A stretch of 6,068 nt of DNA, from NCBI GenBank assembly GCA_903835275.1, contig CAILMK010000582.1:1-6068 (forward strand), in the 5' to 3' direction. The notes below the pieces were generated by a model. It saw only the letters and a list, made by a program, of their open reading frames with translations. It was not told the origin of the DNA and searched no databases. The stretch is from an uncultured bacterium (lineage in GTDB: Bacteria > Bacteroidota > Bacteroidia > CAILMK01). Made by a program: the position numbers and the translations under genes. Shown here piece after piece: positions 1 to 6,068 of the stretch (within the stretch, counting starts at the first letter, position 1; each line of letters opens with the position of its first letter).

Positions 1-2024
1 AAAATCGTTTCTGCAATTATGCACAATAAGGCGAGGATTACAAACCATTTCCATAGTCCCGAACCTTGTTTTATATCTTTTATTTCAGTGGTGAGCGATG
101 CCTTGCTTATATCCAGCATTTTTAAATTCAGCGCTGCTCCCTTTTCTTTTATTTCAGCGTCACTCAAAAACTTCATCACACTTTCATCGCGGTTATAATT
201 GAAACCGAATGCCTGTCCGCTGTTTTTTTCACTGTTAGAGGAAACAAGGTCAAAAAATCCGCTTTCCCTGATCAGCCCTTCCACATACAGGTTAATGTTG
301 CCATCTATGCTGCGTTGCGGAAGCGTCTCTTCAAATTTATCTTTTTTCAGCTTATAAATGTGCTCCTTGTCATCACTTGGGGAAGATTTTATGTTAATAT
401 AATTATCCACGCCGAGCGTATAGGATGTTTTTTCGAGGGTACTGTGGTACAATGCCATCTTGTACAAAAGCGGTAAAAACAGCGCATGATTGGCAAAGTT
501 TGTCCATGTTTCTCCCAAAGGCACTGCACAAACAAATAGGAAGCCTTTCCCTACCGGAACCATGGTTAAAAATGGATCCCCATTGCTTAGTTTCAACAGG
601 CTTATGGCGCGGCTTCCTGAGGGCAATTCTATCTTGAAATATTTTTTTGCCTCGGGCAGGTTTATATTCTTTGGAACGTCCTCAAAAATATTCTGGAAGA
701 ATGGATTTTTAAGGTCAATGTTTTCTACACTGCTTGCAGTAAGCGAAGTTCCTGAAATAGTACCTGCCTGGCAGGAAGCGAGCAACTGGTTATAGGTATT
801 TTCATCCGCATTATCCCCGGAAGGGATCAGGAGTAAATTGCCTCCGTTTTCAACGAAGCTTTTCGCGGAAGATGCAAGTCCCGAACTCAGGCGGCTTACT
901 TCATTCAGGGTAATAAATTTATAATTTCCAAAAGAAGAATAATCGATATTGCCTTGTGGAATCTGCTCAAACTGGAAGGCTTTCTCTGCCCCGAAAACCC
1001 TCGCAACGCTGCTTGTAAATTTGTCTCCGTTGATGGCAAGTACAGGAATGAATTTGGCAACCGGAAATGTAAAATACCAGTTGTCATCAAAGGTGATAGG
1101 GTAGTCGTTAATCTGTAATTGTGCCTTGTTGACGCCTTCATCACTGATGGTGAAATTCACCTTTACTTCCGCTTGTCCGTGTGCGGCTATATTGAAGTTG
1201 GAAAGCGCCTTTTGTTTTCCGTTTATTGTCAGGGTAAGAGTGCCTTCTTCAATATCCTTGTCAGAGGCATTGACCACCTTGGCAAATACAGTATTTGCCT
1301 GGTTGACCTGCCACACGCTGTTTTCAAACCAGGAAGTGTCTATGTAAACGTTATTCTGCTCATTTGCCTTGAGCGGGACGGCTGTATAAATAATCCCGGT
1401 GTCTTTGGTAAGTTTGGGGAAATCGGCCATGCTTTCCTGGAAATCGCTGAATAAATAAACGAATTTATTGGAGCTTTCCGCATCCCTGAAGGATTCCCTG
1501 GCACGGGCATTAATTTCAGACAATTTCCTGCTAACAGGGCTTACCGCTACCTCATTTAATAATTGCAAAAACTCTCCGCGATTGAACCATCTTTTATGTT
1601 TAGTTTCAAAATCATTAGTCAGCAGTTGGAAGGCATCGCTTTCCCTGTACGCCTTTGCTGTTTCCTCGGCTTTTTTTCTTGCAAGTTGCAAAAGATCCCC
1701 TTGCGCGCTTACATTGGACATGCTGAATGAATTATCCAGATAGATGAAAACATAGTTTCTCCCGGGATTAATGAGGCTCTTTTTATGGGGTGTATAAGGT
1801 TGCGCGAAGGCGATAATAATGGCTGCCAAAGCAAGCATCCTGATTGCAAGCAAAAGCAAGTGCCTTAATCTGTTGCGTGACTTTGACTCCTGCTGTATAT
1901 CCGTCAGGAAACGGACGTTTGTAAAGAGTATTTTTTTGTACCTGCGGAAGTTGAATAGATGAATGATTACCGGAATGGCAAGCGCGAAAAGAGCGTAAAG
2001 AAATTGCGGATAAAGGAAATTCAT
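1..2024 (-). CDS. BatA-type membrane protein with VWA domain (3' end cut by window)
   Basis: The frame is open from ATG at 2024 to base 1: 674 codons plus two bases, with no stop. Residues 5-24 form a hydrophobic helix followed by the basic stretch FNFRRYKKI; residues 57-75 form a second helix. This two-helix start is the hallmark of the aerotolerance-regulator (BatA) N-terminal domain. A von Willebrand A domain follows (about 91-215), with the MIDAS motif D97-N-S99-F-S101 and a later SDF (193-195). Residues 225-320 look beta-rich. Residues 325-525 resemble a class I glutamine amidotransferase-like fold (VENGGNLLLIPSGD at 391-404, VGKGFLFVCAVPLGETW at 491-507), but I see no convincing catalytic triad. 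A third helix begins at about 657 and is cut by the window edge; family members usually end just after it, so few residues are missing. The topology implies an inner-membrane anchor with periplasmic bulk. VWA domains commonly bind protein partners through a metal ion; the partner and process here are unknown. The start is supported by a promoter immediately upstream. Family assignment is firm, function is not. Confidence 0.9.
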   Translation of the reverse strand, partial: MNFLYPQFLYALFALAIPVIIHLFNFRRYKKILFTNVRFLTDIQQESKSRNRLRHLLLLAIRMLALAAIIIAFAQPYTPHKKSLINPGRNYVFIYLDNSFSMSNVSAQGDLLQLARKKAEETAKAYRESDAFQLLTNDFETKHKRWFNRGEFLQLLNEVAVSPVSRKLSEINARARESFRDAESSNKFVYLFSDFQESMADFPKLTKDTGIIYTAVPLKANEQNNVYIDTSWFENSVWQVNQANTVFAKVVNASDKDIEEGTLTLTINGKQKALSNFNIAAHGQAEVKVNFTISDEGVNKAQLQINDYPITFDDNWYFTFPVAKFIPVLAINGDKFTSSVARVFGAEKAFQFEQIPQGNIDYSSFGNYKFITLNEVSRLSSGLASSAKSFVENGGNLLLIPSGDNADENTYNQLLASCQAGTISGTSLTASSVENIDLKNPFFQNIFEDVPKNINLPEAKKYFKIELPSGSRAISLLKLSNGDPFLTMVPVGKGFLFVCAVPLGETWTNFANHALFLPLLYKMALYHSTLEKTSYTLGVDNYINIKSSPSDDKEHIYKLKKDKFEETLPQRSIDGNINLYVEGLIRESGFFDLVSSNSEKNSGQAFGFNYNRDESVMKFLSDAEIKEKGAALNLKMLDISKASLTTEIKDIKQGSGLWKWFVILALLCIIAETI

Positions 2025-2032
2025 CTAAAATG

Positions 2033-2061
2033 CAAAGTTAAGATAAAGCACTCATAACAAA
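2033..2061 (-). promoter_or_regulatory. Bacteroidota-type promoter of the BatA-type gene
   Basis: On the minus strand, TTTG (2061-2058) is followed by a 17-base spacer and TAACTTTG (2040-2033). This matches the Bacteroidota sigma-A pattern of a -33 TTTG/TTG and a -7 TAnnTTTG with a 17-23 base spacer. The last G of the -7 box lies only nine bases before the A of the ATG at 2024, so transcription should start about two to five bases before the start codon, giving an almost leaderless mRNA. The -33 element coincides with the T-run of the upstream gene's terminator. Confidence 0.75.
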
Positions 2062-2084
2062 AAGCCCGCCAATTAGCGGGCTTT
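2059..2084 (-). terminator. Rho-independent terminator of the 295-aa lipoprotein gene
   Basis: A perfect 9-bp inverted repeat (AAAGCCCGC at 2061-2069 and GCGGGCTTT at 2076-2084) with a 6-base loop begins 20 bases after the stop codon of the lipoprotein gene ending at 2105. Read on the minus strand, the stem ends in a run of five T. The stem is flanked by A and T runs on both sides, so it could also work in the other direction, but no plus-strand gene needs it. Confidence 0.88.
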
Positions 2085-2104
2085 AAAGGGTATTATTCCA
2101 TTAA

Positions 2105-2992
2105 TTACTGCTGTACCTTACTGCTTATCTTTATAGAGCCGGTAGTGCCGCCTGTTACATTTAAAACGGTAAAGATTCCATACTTGCCAAGTGCGGTCCT
2201 GAATGCGACAGTAGAACCTGCTACAAGGTGAGTAACCTTGGAGGATTCAGTTGCAGAGGAGTTGACATATAAATTTTCAAGGGAAGCAGAACTACTAGAA
2301 TTTGTATAATCTGCCAGCGATGCTTTCTTAAAGGTAGTGGCATTTGGATTTGACCAGTTGATGGCTCCATTATATGCTGCCTGTGTACTTGAATCCGCAG
2401 GAGCGCCTATGGCAGTACTATCAGTAGCATTAAAATAGTAGGCAAAGTCCATTGAAAAGGAATTAAGCTGGGCGCCTTTTGGCGAATTTGCAGCACCGGC
2501 CTTTGTGTCATAAAAGTTACCGTAGGTTGTACTCCCCTGGGCACTAATATTTACGCTGTCGCCCTGGTAGATATTCTTGAATACATTGATATGGTAGATG
2601 GCAACAAGGGAATTTCCCTTTACATCTGTTATTGTGAAGTTGAAAGTATAAATATCCCCTGCTTTTGCAGTCACAGGCACAGTATAGGTATACTGAGTAC
2701 CCATGAATGTGGTATTGGCAGGGAAGGTGGTATCTACATTTCCTACAGTTGCAGTACTACCATTCGGATTTACTACCACGATGGTTAATTTAGCTAACGG
2801 AGTATTGGTGGAAATATTTGAACTGGCAGAAACTGTAAAAGGAACTACTGTACCAGCTGCCTCTGACTGGTCATAATTGGGCGTAACGACAATATTTGGT
2901 GATCCGCCTGAAGCATCAGAGGGTTTGGTGCAGGACCCTAGCAAAAGAGTTCCGAAAGTAATAAGCAGTAGTAATATCCTGGTGTATTTCAT
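2105..2992 (-). CDS. Ig-like lipoprotein, paralogue 1 (295 aa, function unknown)
   Basis: The protein starts with a type II signal peptide: K2, a hydrophobic core (about 5-18) and lipobox L18-G-S-C21, so it should be lipid-anchored in the cell envelope. A Ser/Gly/Pro linker leads into a single Ig-like beta-sandwich (about 33-137), beginning NIVVTP and ending YTFNFTITDVKGNSLVAIYH. The C-terminal domain (about 145-295) has the features YYFNATDSTAIGAP (185-198), an aromatic-Asn-Ala-Thr segment near 213-221, and VAFRTALGKYGIFTV (262-276). The same features recur in order in the neighbour at 3111-4007, so the two are paralogues. I recall similar C-terminal domains in other Bacteroidota lipoproteins but know no function for them. 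The composition is very rich in Ser, Thr and Asn, and the only Cys is the lipidated one. The gene has its own -7 box and its own terminator, so it can be transcribed alone. The ATG at 2992 is chosen because it gives a complete signal peptide; there is no clear Shine-Dalgarno sequence. Confidence 0.92.
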   Translation of the reverse strand: MKYTRILLLLITFGTLLLGSCTKPSDASGGSPNIVVTPNYDQSEAAGTVVPFTVSASSNISTNTPLAKLTIVVVNPNGSTATVGNVDTTFPANTTFMGTQYTYTVPVTAKAGDIYTFNFTITDVKGNSLVAIYHINVFKNIYQGDSVNISAQGSTTYGNFYDTKAGAANSPKGAQLNSFSMDFAYYFNATDSTAIGAPADSSTQAAYNGAINWSNPNATTFKKASLADYTNSSSSASLENLYVNSSATESSKVTHLVAGSTVAFRTALGKYGIFTVLNVTGGTTGSIKISSKVQQ

Positions 2993-3041
2993 TAGTTCAA
3001 TGTGAGATTATTTTGTTGCCTGTTTTGACTTAACCTGAGAG

Positions 3042-3049
3042 CAAAGGTA
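3042..3049 (-). promoter_or_regulatory. -7 promoter box of the 295-aa lipoprotein gene
   Basis: On the minus strand the sequence reads TACCTTTG, a full match to TAnnTTTG. Transcription would start near 3035-3038, leaving a leader of roughly 43-46 bases before the ATG at 2992. No TTTG or TTG lies at the expected distance upstream; that position is taken by the T-run of the preceding terminator. The promoter may therefore be weak or need an activator. Confidence 0.55.
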
Positions 3050-3056
3050 AAATTGA

Positions 3057-3097
3057 TATAAGAAAAAACCCGCCTTGCGGGCGGGCTTTTTCTTATA
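3057..3097 (-). terminator. Long bidirectional-looking terminator after the 298-aa lipoprotein gene
   Basis: The 6-bp core (CCCGCC at 3069-3074, GGCGGG at 3080-3085, 5-base loop) extends, after one A/C mismatch, through an A-run/T-run pairing and TATAAG/CTTATA out to 3057 and 3097. This gives about 17 paired positions. On the minus strand the G+C core is followed by six T, starting 14 bases past the stop codon at 3111. The A/T symmetry means it could also stop plus-strand transcription. Confidence 0.88.
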
Positions 3098-3110
3098 ATA
3101 AGTTATGTTT

Positions 3111-4007
3111 TTACAATTGTACTATAACGTTATATGTAATAGAGCCACTGTTTGTAGCATCTAATGCTGTAACATTGAATACACCATACTTGCCGGCAGC
3201 AGTTTTAAATGCAACTACAGATCCAACAGTCAGGTTCGTTGCAGAAGTAGAAGCAGTACCTGTTGCACTTGTATATGCATTCTTTACATCAGCTGTGGAT
3301 ACAATTGAAGAAAATGTAACACCAGATAATACCTGGAGCATTGTAGCATTTTCAACTGTCCATTTGGTTCCTGTGGTAGCGTCAGAGAAATACGATGGAT
3401 AGTTAGTATTAGCATACGCATCACTTGGTGCAGCTATTGTAGCCATTTCAGTACCGTCATAGAAATATACGTAATCTACAGAAGACTGGTTTGTATAAGC
3501 TTGCGACCTTGTGAAAATATTCCCGGATGCAGATCCGTAGAAACTTCCTGCTGTTGCACCTTGTGCGCCTAAAGTCTTTCCTGTAAATGATTGTACAGTT
3601 GCCTTTACAGTAACAGTGCTAGTGGTTGTGCTGGTAAGTCCTGCATTATCTTTAATTGTAAAAGTTATAGTGTACATACTATTAGCAGACGCAGAAGCAG
3701 GAACTACAAAGTATACACTTCTGCCATAGGTAGCAACTTTTGAGAGAGCATAAGTACTATCATAAGTACCTATGGTTCCTGAAGTGCTTTGAATGTTAAC
3801 CTCAAGACTTGTCAGCGCAGAAGTAGAGGTAGTATTTTGATTTGCGACTACTTGAAACAGAATCACATCCCCGGGACCCGCTGTCTGACTAGTGGGAGTA
3901 ACCACTATGGAAGGATTGTTAGGTGTGGAATTGTCTGTTTTTGAACAAGACGCCAAACCAATTGTGCCAATGGCTAAGAGGAGGAATAATTTCTTAAAGT
4001 TCTTCAT
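3111..4007 (-). CDS. Ig-like lipoprotein, paralogue 2 (298 aa, function unknown)
   Basis: The signal peptide has K2, K5 and K6, a hydrophobic core (7-19) and lipobox L18-A-S-C21, predicting a lipid-anchored envelope protein. An Ig-like domain (about 33-134) begins SIVVTP and ends with YTITFTIKDNAG (112-123) and a Thr/Ser-rich strand. The C-terminal domain (about 143-298) carries LGAQGATAGSFYG (146-158), DYVYFYDGTEMATIAAPSDA (178-197), a Trp-containing segment with ENAT (219-222), and VGSVVAFKTAAGKYGVFNVT (261-280). Each has a counterpart at about the same position in the 295-aa paralogue, and the lengths differ by only three residues. There is no other Cys and no catalytic motif. The gene begins 38 bases after the stop codon of the OmpA-like/TPR gene, with neither a terminator nor a convincing promoter between them, so the two are probably co-transcribed. 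A binding or structural role fits the fold but is inference only. Confidence 0.92.
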   Translation of the reverse strand: MKNFKKLFLLLAIGTIGLASCSKTDNSTPNNPSIVVTPTSQTAGPGDVILFQVVANQNTTSTSALTSLEVNIQSTSGTIGTYDSTYALSKVATYGRSVYFVVPASASANSMYTITFTIKDNAGLTSTTTSTVTVKATVQSFTGKTLGAQGATAGSFYGSASGNIFTRSQAYTNQSSVDYVYFYDGTEMATIAAPSDAYANTNYPSYFSDATTGTKWTVENATMLQVLSGVTFSSIVSTADVKNAYTSATGTASTSATNLTVGSVVAFKTAAGKYGVFNVTALDATNSGSITYNVIVQL

Positions 4008-4045
4008 TCTAAAGTTTAAAATTTAAATGTATACTATATTATTAA

Positions 4046-6004
4046 TTACTTAACGGCATTCATAAATTCAGGAGACTTCCAGAACTTCATGAACTCAAGG
4101 TCATTCTTGGCTTTATCGCGCATGCTTGGATCCATTTGGATAGCACGGGTGATAGCAGTTGACATTAGAGTCTTGTCATTCTTACGTGCACCGATAACAG
4201 CCTTCAGATAATAGTCTTCAGCTTTCTTATCGTTATTGCACTCGATTTTATTCAATGCTTCGTCATAGCTGCCTTTCAAAGTGTATGCCAGTTCTACGTT
4301 ATAATCGCACTGACTTGCAGGGAAACTACCTGTAGCTTTTTCGTACCAACCGTATTTGATGAAGAGGATACCAAGGTTGTTATCTTCTTTCACGCCATCA
4401 GTCTTGGCAGCGGAATAACCTGTTTGAGCCATATCATACTTGCGGGCAAAACGATTTGCAACTGCAAGGTTACTGGAGATAGTATCATTAGCAGGATATT
4501 GAGTATGCAGTTTTTCGAACATGCCTTTAGCCTGGTCTATTTGTGCATTTGATTTAAGAGCAGTAGTTTCATCCTTAACTCCCATTGCGCCTTGTTTCAA
4601 AACGATAGCAGCATAGTTGTTTTGACCTGTCCAGTCATTAGGATATTTTTCAGCATACATCTTATATATGTTAGCGCGCTCGTTAATGTCTGTAACGTTT
4701 GCAGCAAGAATAAGCATTTCCCTTTGGCTCAAAGTAGAATCAGCACCTTGTTGGTGAGCAGCTTTTACTTCATCAGCTGTACGGGTACGGCCTACCATTG
4801 TTGTAGTAACTGAACCAAGACCTTGAAGATATACTTCAGTCCTTCTAAGCCTTGGAAGAATATTCCTTGCAAGATCATTCCAAACAGATTTCATTGAACG
4901 CAAAGCTGCTTCCTTTTCATCCGGGCTTTGGTTAGAGTTAATTACAGCAAGAACATCTGCTTTGCCTTTCATATTGGAACGCTCAACAAGAGTTTTCATT
5001 CCTGCCCAGTCTTCACTTGCATCAGGTTGTTTAACAAAGTTTGCATCGTTAACTTCCTGAACGCCTAACCTCTTGAATTCTTTTTTGGTAAAATCAAAAG
5101 TAGAAGCTGCACGTTCCTTGCAAAGTACAGTGTTGCGGCCCATTTCACCATCCGGAGATGCATAGGATTTGAATACTACGCCGGTAACTTTACCACCTTT
5201 CGTCATTTCTTCTCTTAGAGCTTTTTCGTCAGCGGCCTGATCCATCTTGCCTTTCTTGCCTTTACCAGCCTTGGCAGTTTCCTTAGGACCAATTAACTTG
5301 TCCAACAAACGTGCAGCAGGTCCTCTTTTTGCAGAATCCCTTAGTGAACCTTCATTGATTACGTAATAGAAAACCATGTTTGGCCTTCCCAGGTTTTTCA
5401 TATCCATTGCGTTAGCAGAACCTTTTCCACCACCAACGGTAGTATCATAAAGGTTAGGATGCTCATTTCCTGTATAGAAATAAATGTCATCATACGGCTT
5501 AACACTCAATGAAGTAGTTATTGTACCGTGAGTTGAGGAATCCCTCTTGCCGCTGTAACACTGATTCAATTCATCGTAGTTGGAGGCAATCTTGATTTGA
5601 TACTCGAGACTAAGCCTGGACTTTTTCATTTCAGGAGTATATTCAATTTTCTTGTCATAAGGAATAGCACCGCCTTTGGCGTACTTTATGACTTTGCCTT
5701 TTTTCTCTTTTACCTTTTCACCCTGAAGGTAAATAGGATCGAGTTCTTTCTGCTGATCACCATAAACAAGTACAGGCTGGAATTTTACAATTGCCTTCTT
5801 GCCAAATGTTTTAGGAGGGATCTTTGCAGTTACTTTTACTTCCACACTGTCGCCTTTTACTTCAAGAACCTCAGGTTGGGTTTTGAATTTCATGCCGTCC
5901 ATGGCTTTAGCTAGTTTTCTAGGGCTGTTACATGCTGACAGCGCCATAATTGCCGCGAATGCTGTTACGAAAAGCGGTCTTAGTTTGAAGGTACGTGTAT
6001 TCAT
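4046..6004 (-). CDS. OmpA-like/TPR envelope lipoprotein (DUF3868-like architecture)
   Basis: The signal peptide (R4, K7, R9, core 11-22) ends in lipobox L22-S-A-C25. Residues 42-170 are beta-rich and include a basic stretch (96-110). A Lys/Gly-rich linker (239-272) precedes a diverged OmpA-like module. That module has VVFKSYASPDGE (276-287), N291 and L294-C-K-E-R298-A, then a helical stretch with SEDW (330-333), LVERSNM (339-345) and LPRLRRTEVYL (383-393). The ASPxG...N..L...RA pattern, followed by an EDW...LV..S segment and an LR motif, resembles Bacteroidota proteins with an N-terminal DUF3868 domain; this is from memory and not searched. Residues 425-650 are helical with TPR-like repeats, including NYAAIVLKQG (463-472), LAVANRFARKYDMA (513-526), AYTLKGSYDEALNKI (573-587) and YYLKAVIGARKND (598-610). 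In OmpA proteins the domain anchors to peptidoglycan; here the usual binding Asp is replaced. Cys occurs at 149, 295, 566 and 589. A scaffold role in the envelope is plausible but unproven. Confidence 0.9.
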   Translation of the reverse strand: MNTRTFKLRPLFVTAFAAIMALSACNSPRKLAKAMDGMKFKTQPEVLEVKGDSVEVKVTAKIPPKTFGKKAIVKFQPVLVYGDQQKELDPIYLQGEKVKEKKGKVIKYAKGGAIPYDKKIEYTPEMKKSRLSLEYQIKIASNYDELNQCYSGKRDSSTHGTITTSLSVKPYDDIYFYTGNEHPNLYDTTVGGGKGSANAMDMKNLGRPNMVFYYVINEGSLRDSAKRGPAARLLDKLIGPKETAKAGKGKKGKMDQAADEKALREEMTKGGKVTGVVFKSYASPDGEMGRNTVLCKERAASTFDFTKKEFKRLGVQEVNDANFVKQPDASEDWAGMKTLVERSNMKGKADVLAVINSNQSPDEKEAALRSMKSVWNDLARNILPRLRRTEVYLQGLGSVTTTMVGRTRTADEVKAAHQQGADSTLSQREMLILAANVTDINERANIYKMYAEKYPNDWTGQNNYAAIVLKQGAMGVKDETTALKSNAQIDQAKGMFEKLHTQYPANDTISSNLAVANRFARKYDMAQTGYSAAKTDGVKEDNNLGILFIKYGWYEKATGSFPASQCDYNVELAYTLKGSYDEALNKIECNNDKKAEDYYLKAVIGARKNDKTLMSTAITRAIQMDPSMRDKAKNDLEFMKFWKSPEFMNAVK

Positions 6005-6018
6005 TTTGCTTCGGTTTT

Positions 6019-6048
6019 ACAAATTTGTATACAATGTAATAGATTACA
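6019..6048. repeat. Cluster of three short palindromes in the leader/promoter
   Basis: Three inverted repeats lie in 30 bases: ACAAATTTGT (6019-6028), TTGTATACAA (6025-6034, overlapping the first) and TGTAAT-AG-ATTACA (6035-6048). The third covers the predicted transcription start and the edge of the -7 box, where a repressor could bind. The stretch is AT-rich, so chance palindromes are quite possible; the operator role is inference. Confidence 0.35.
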
Positions 6049-6054
6049 AATATA
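6047..6054 (-). promoter_or_regulatory. -7 promoter box of the OmpA-like/TPR gene
   Basis: The minus strand reads TATATTTG, a full match to the Bacteroidota -7 consensus TAnnTTTG. The predicted transcription start near 6040-6043 leaves a leader of about 36-39 bases. The -33 element would lie beyond the end of the window and cannot be checked. The bases just before the ATG are A-rich (AAGCAAA), with no clear Shine-Dalgarno sequence. Confidence 0.6.
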
Positions 6055-6068
6055 ACTTTGTTGCGGCA

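Noticed and set aside
425..1743. Several open frames of 70-111 codons on the plus strand, and a 79-codon one on the minus strand at 905-1144
   Set aside because: They lie inside the continuous 674-codon minus-strand frame of the BatA-type protein, overlap each other in different frames, and show no signal peptide, domain or upstream promoter.
2591..3402. Plus-strand open frames of 65 and 75 codons opposite the two lipoprotein genes
   Set aside because: They are antisense to genes with clear signal peptides and shared domains, have no recognisable motif, and have no promoter or terminator of their own.
4024..4031. TACATTTA as a possible -7 box for the 298-aa lipoprotein gene
   Set aside because: It lacks the final G of TAnnTTTG and has no TTTG at the right distance upstream; one near-match in a very AT-rich gap is expected by chance.
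4592..5914. Plus-strand open frames of 73 and 105 codons opposite the OmpA-like/TPR gene
   Set aside because: Their Phe-rich, low-complexity translations are what Lys- and Glu-rich coding sequence gives on the opposite strand; nothing supports expression.
1..6068. Search for a defence system, mobile element, CRISPR array, riboswitch or tRNA
   Set aside because: No transposase, integrase, nuclease, direct-repeat array, terminal inverted repeat or cloverleaf is visible; the gaps are under 120 bases and are explained by terminators and promoters.

Overview
The window looks like chromosomal DNA from a member of the Bacteroidota, most plausibly the Chitinophagales/Sphingobacteriales side, although the sequence does not fix the family. 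Four things point this way. Three of the four genes are preceded by a -7 box of the Bacteroidota type (TAnnTTTG). No gene has a clear Shine-Dalgarno sequence. The protein families (BatA-type membrane VWA protein, Ig-like Ser/Thr-rich lipoproteins, OmpA-like/TPR lipoprotein) are typical of this phylum. Base composition is moderate and somewhat AT-rich.

All four genes lie on the minus strand, so the transcription order runs from high to low coordinates. First (6004-4046) is a 652-residue lipoprotein with a beta-rich N-terminal part, a diverged OmpA-like module and a C-terminal TPR-like repeat region; it has its own promoter in a palindrome-rich leader. After only 38 AT-rich bases with no terminator comes a 298-residue Ig-like lipoprotein (4007-3111), probably in the same transcript, closed by a long hairpin terminator (3057-3097). 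Next is a 295-residue paralogue (2992-2105) with its own -7 box and its own terminator (2061-2084). Last is a BatA-type membrane protein with a von Willebrand A domain (2024 to beyond base 1). It starts almost directly downstream of a good promoter whose -33 element lies in the U-tract of the preceding terminator. Its frame stays open to base 1, and only a few C-terminal residues are likely to be missing.

Functionally, three genes encode predicted cell-envelope lipoproteins and the fourth an inner-membrane protein with a periplasmic part. The first two are the best candidates for working together, as an envelope scaffold plus an Ig-like lipoprotein. The fourth appears to be a separate transcription unit. 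I see no RNA gene, mobile element, CRISPR array, phage gene or defence system. The more unusual points are the tight terminator/promoter packing, a probable near-leaderless mRNA, the tandem lipoprotein paralogues of unknown function and the split, degenerate OmpA-like module. No gap between genes exceeds 120 bases.
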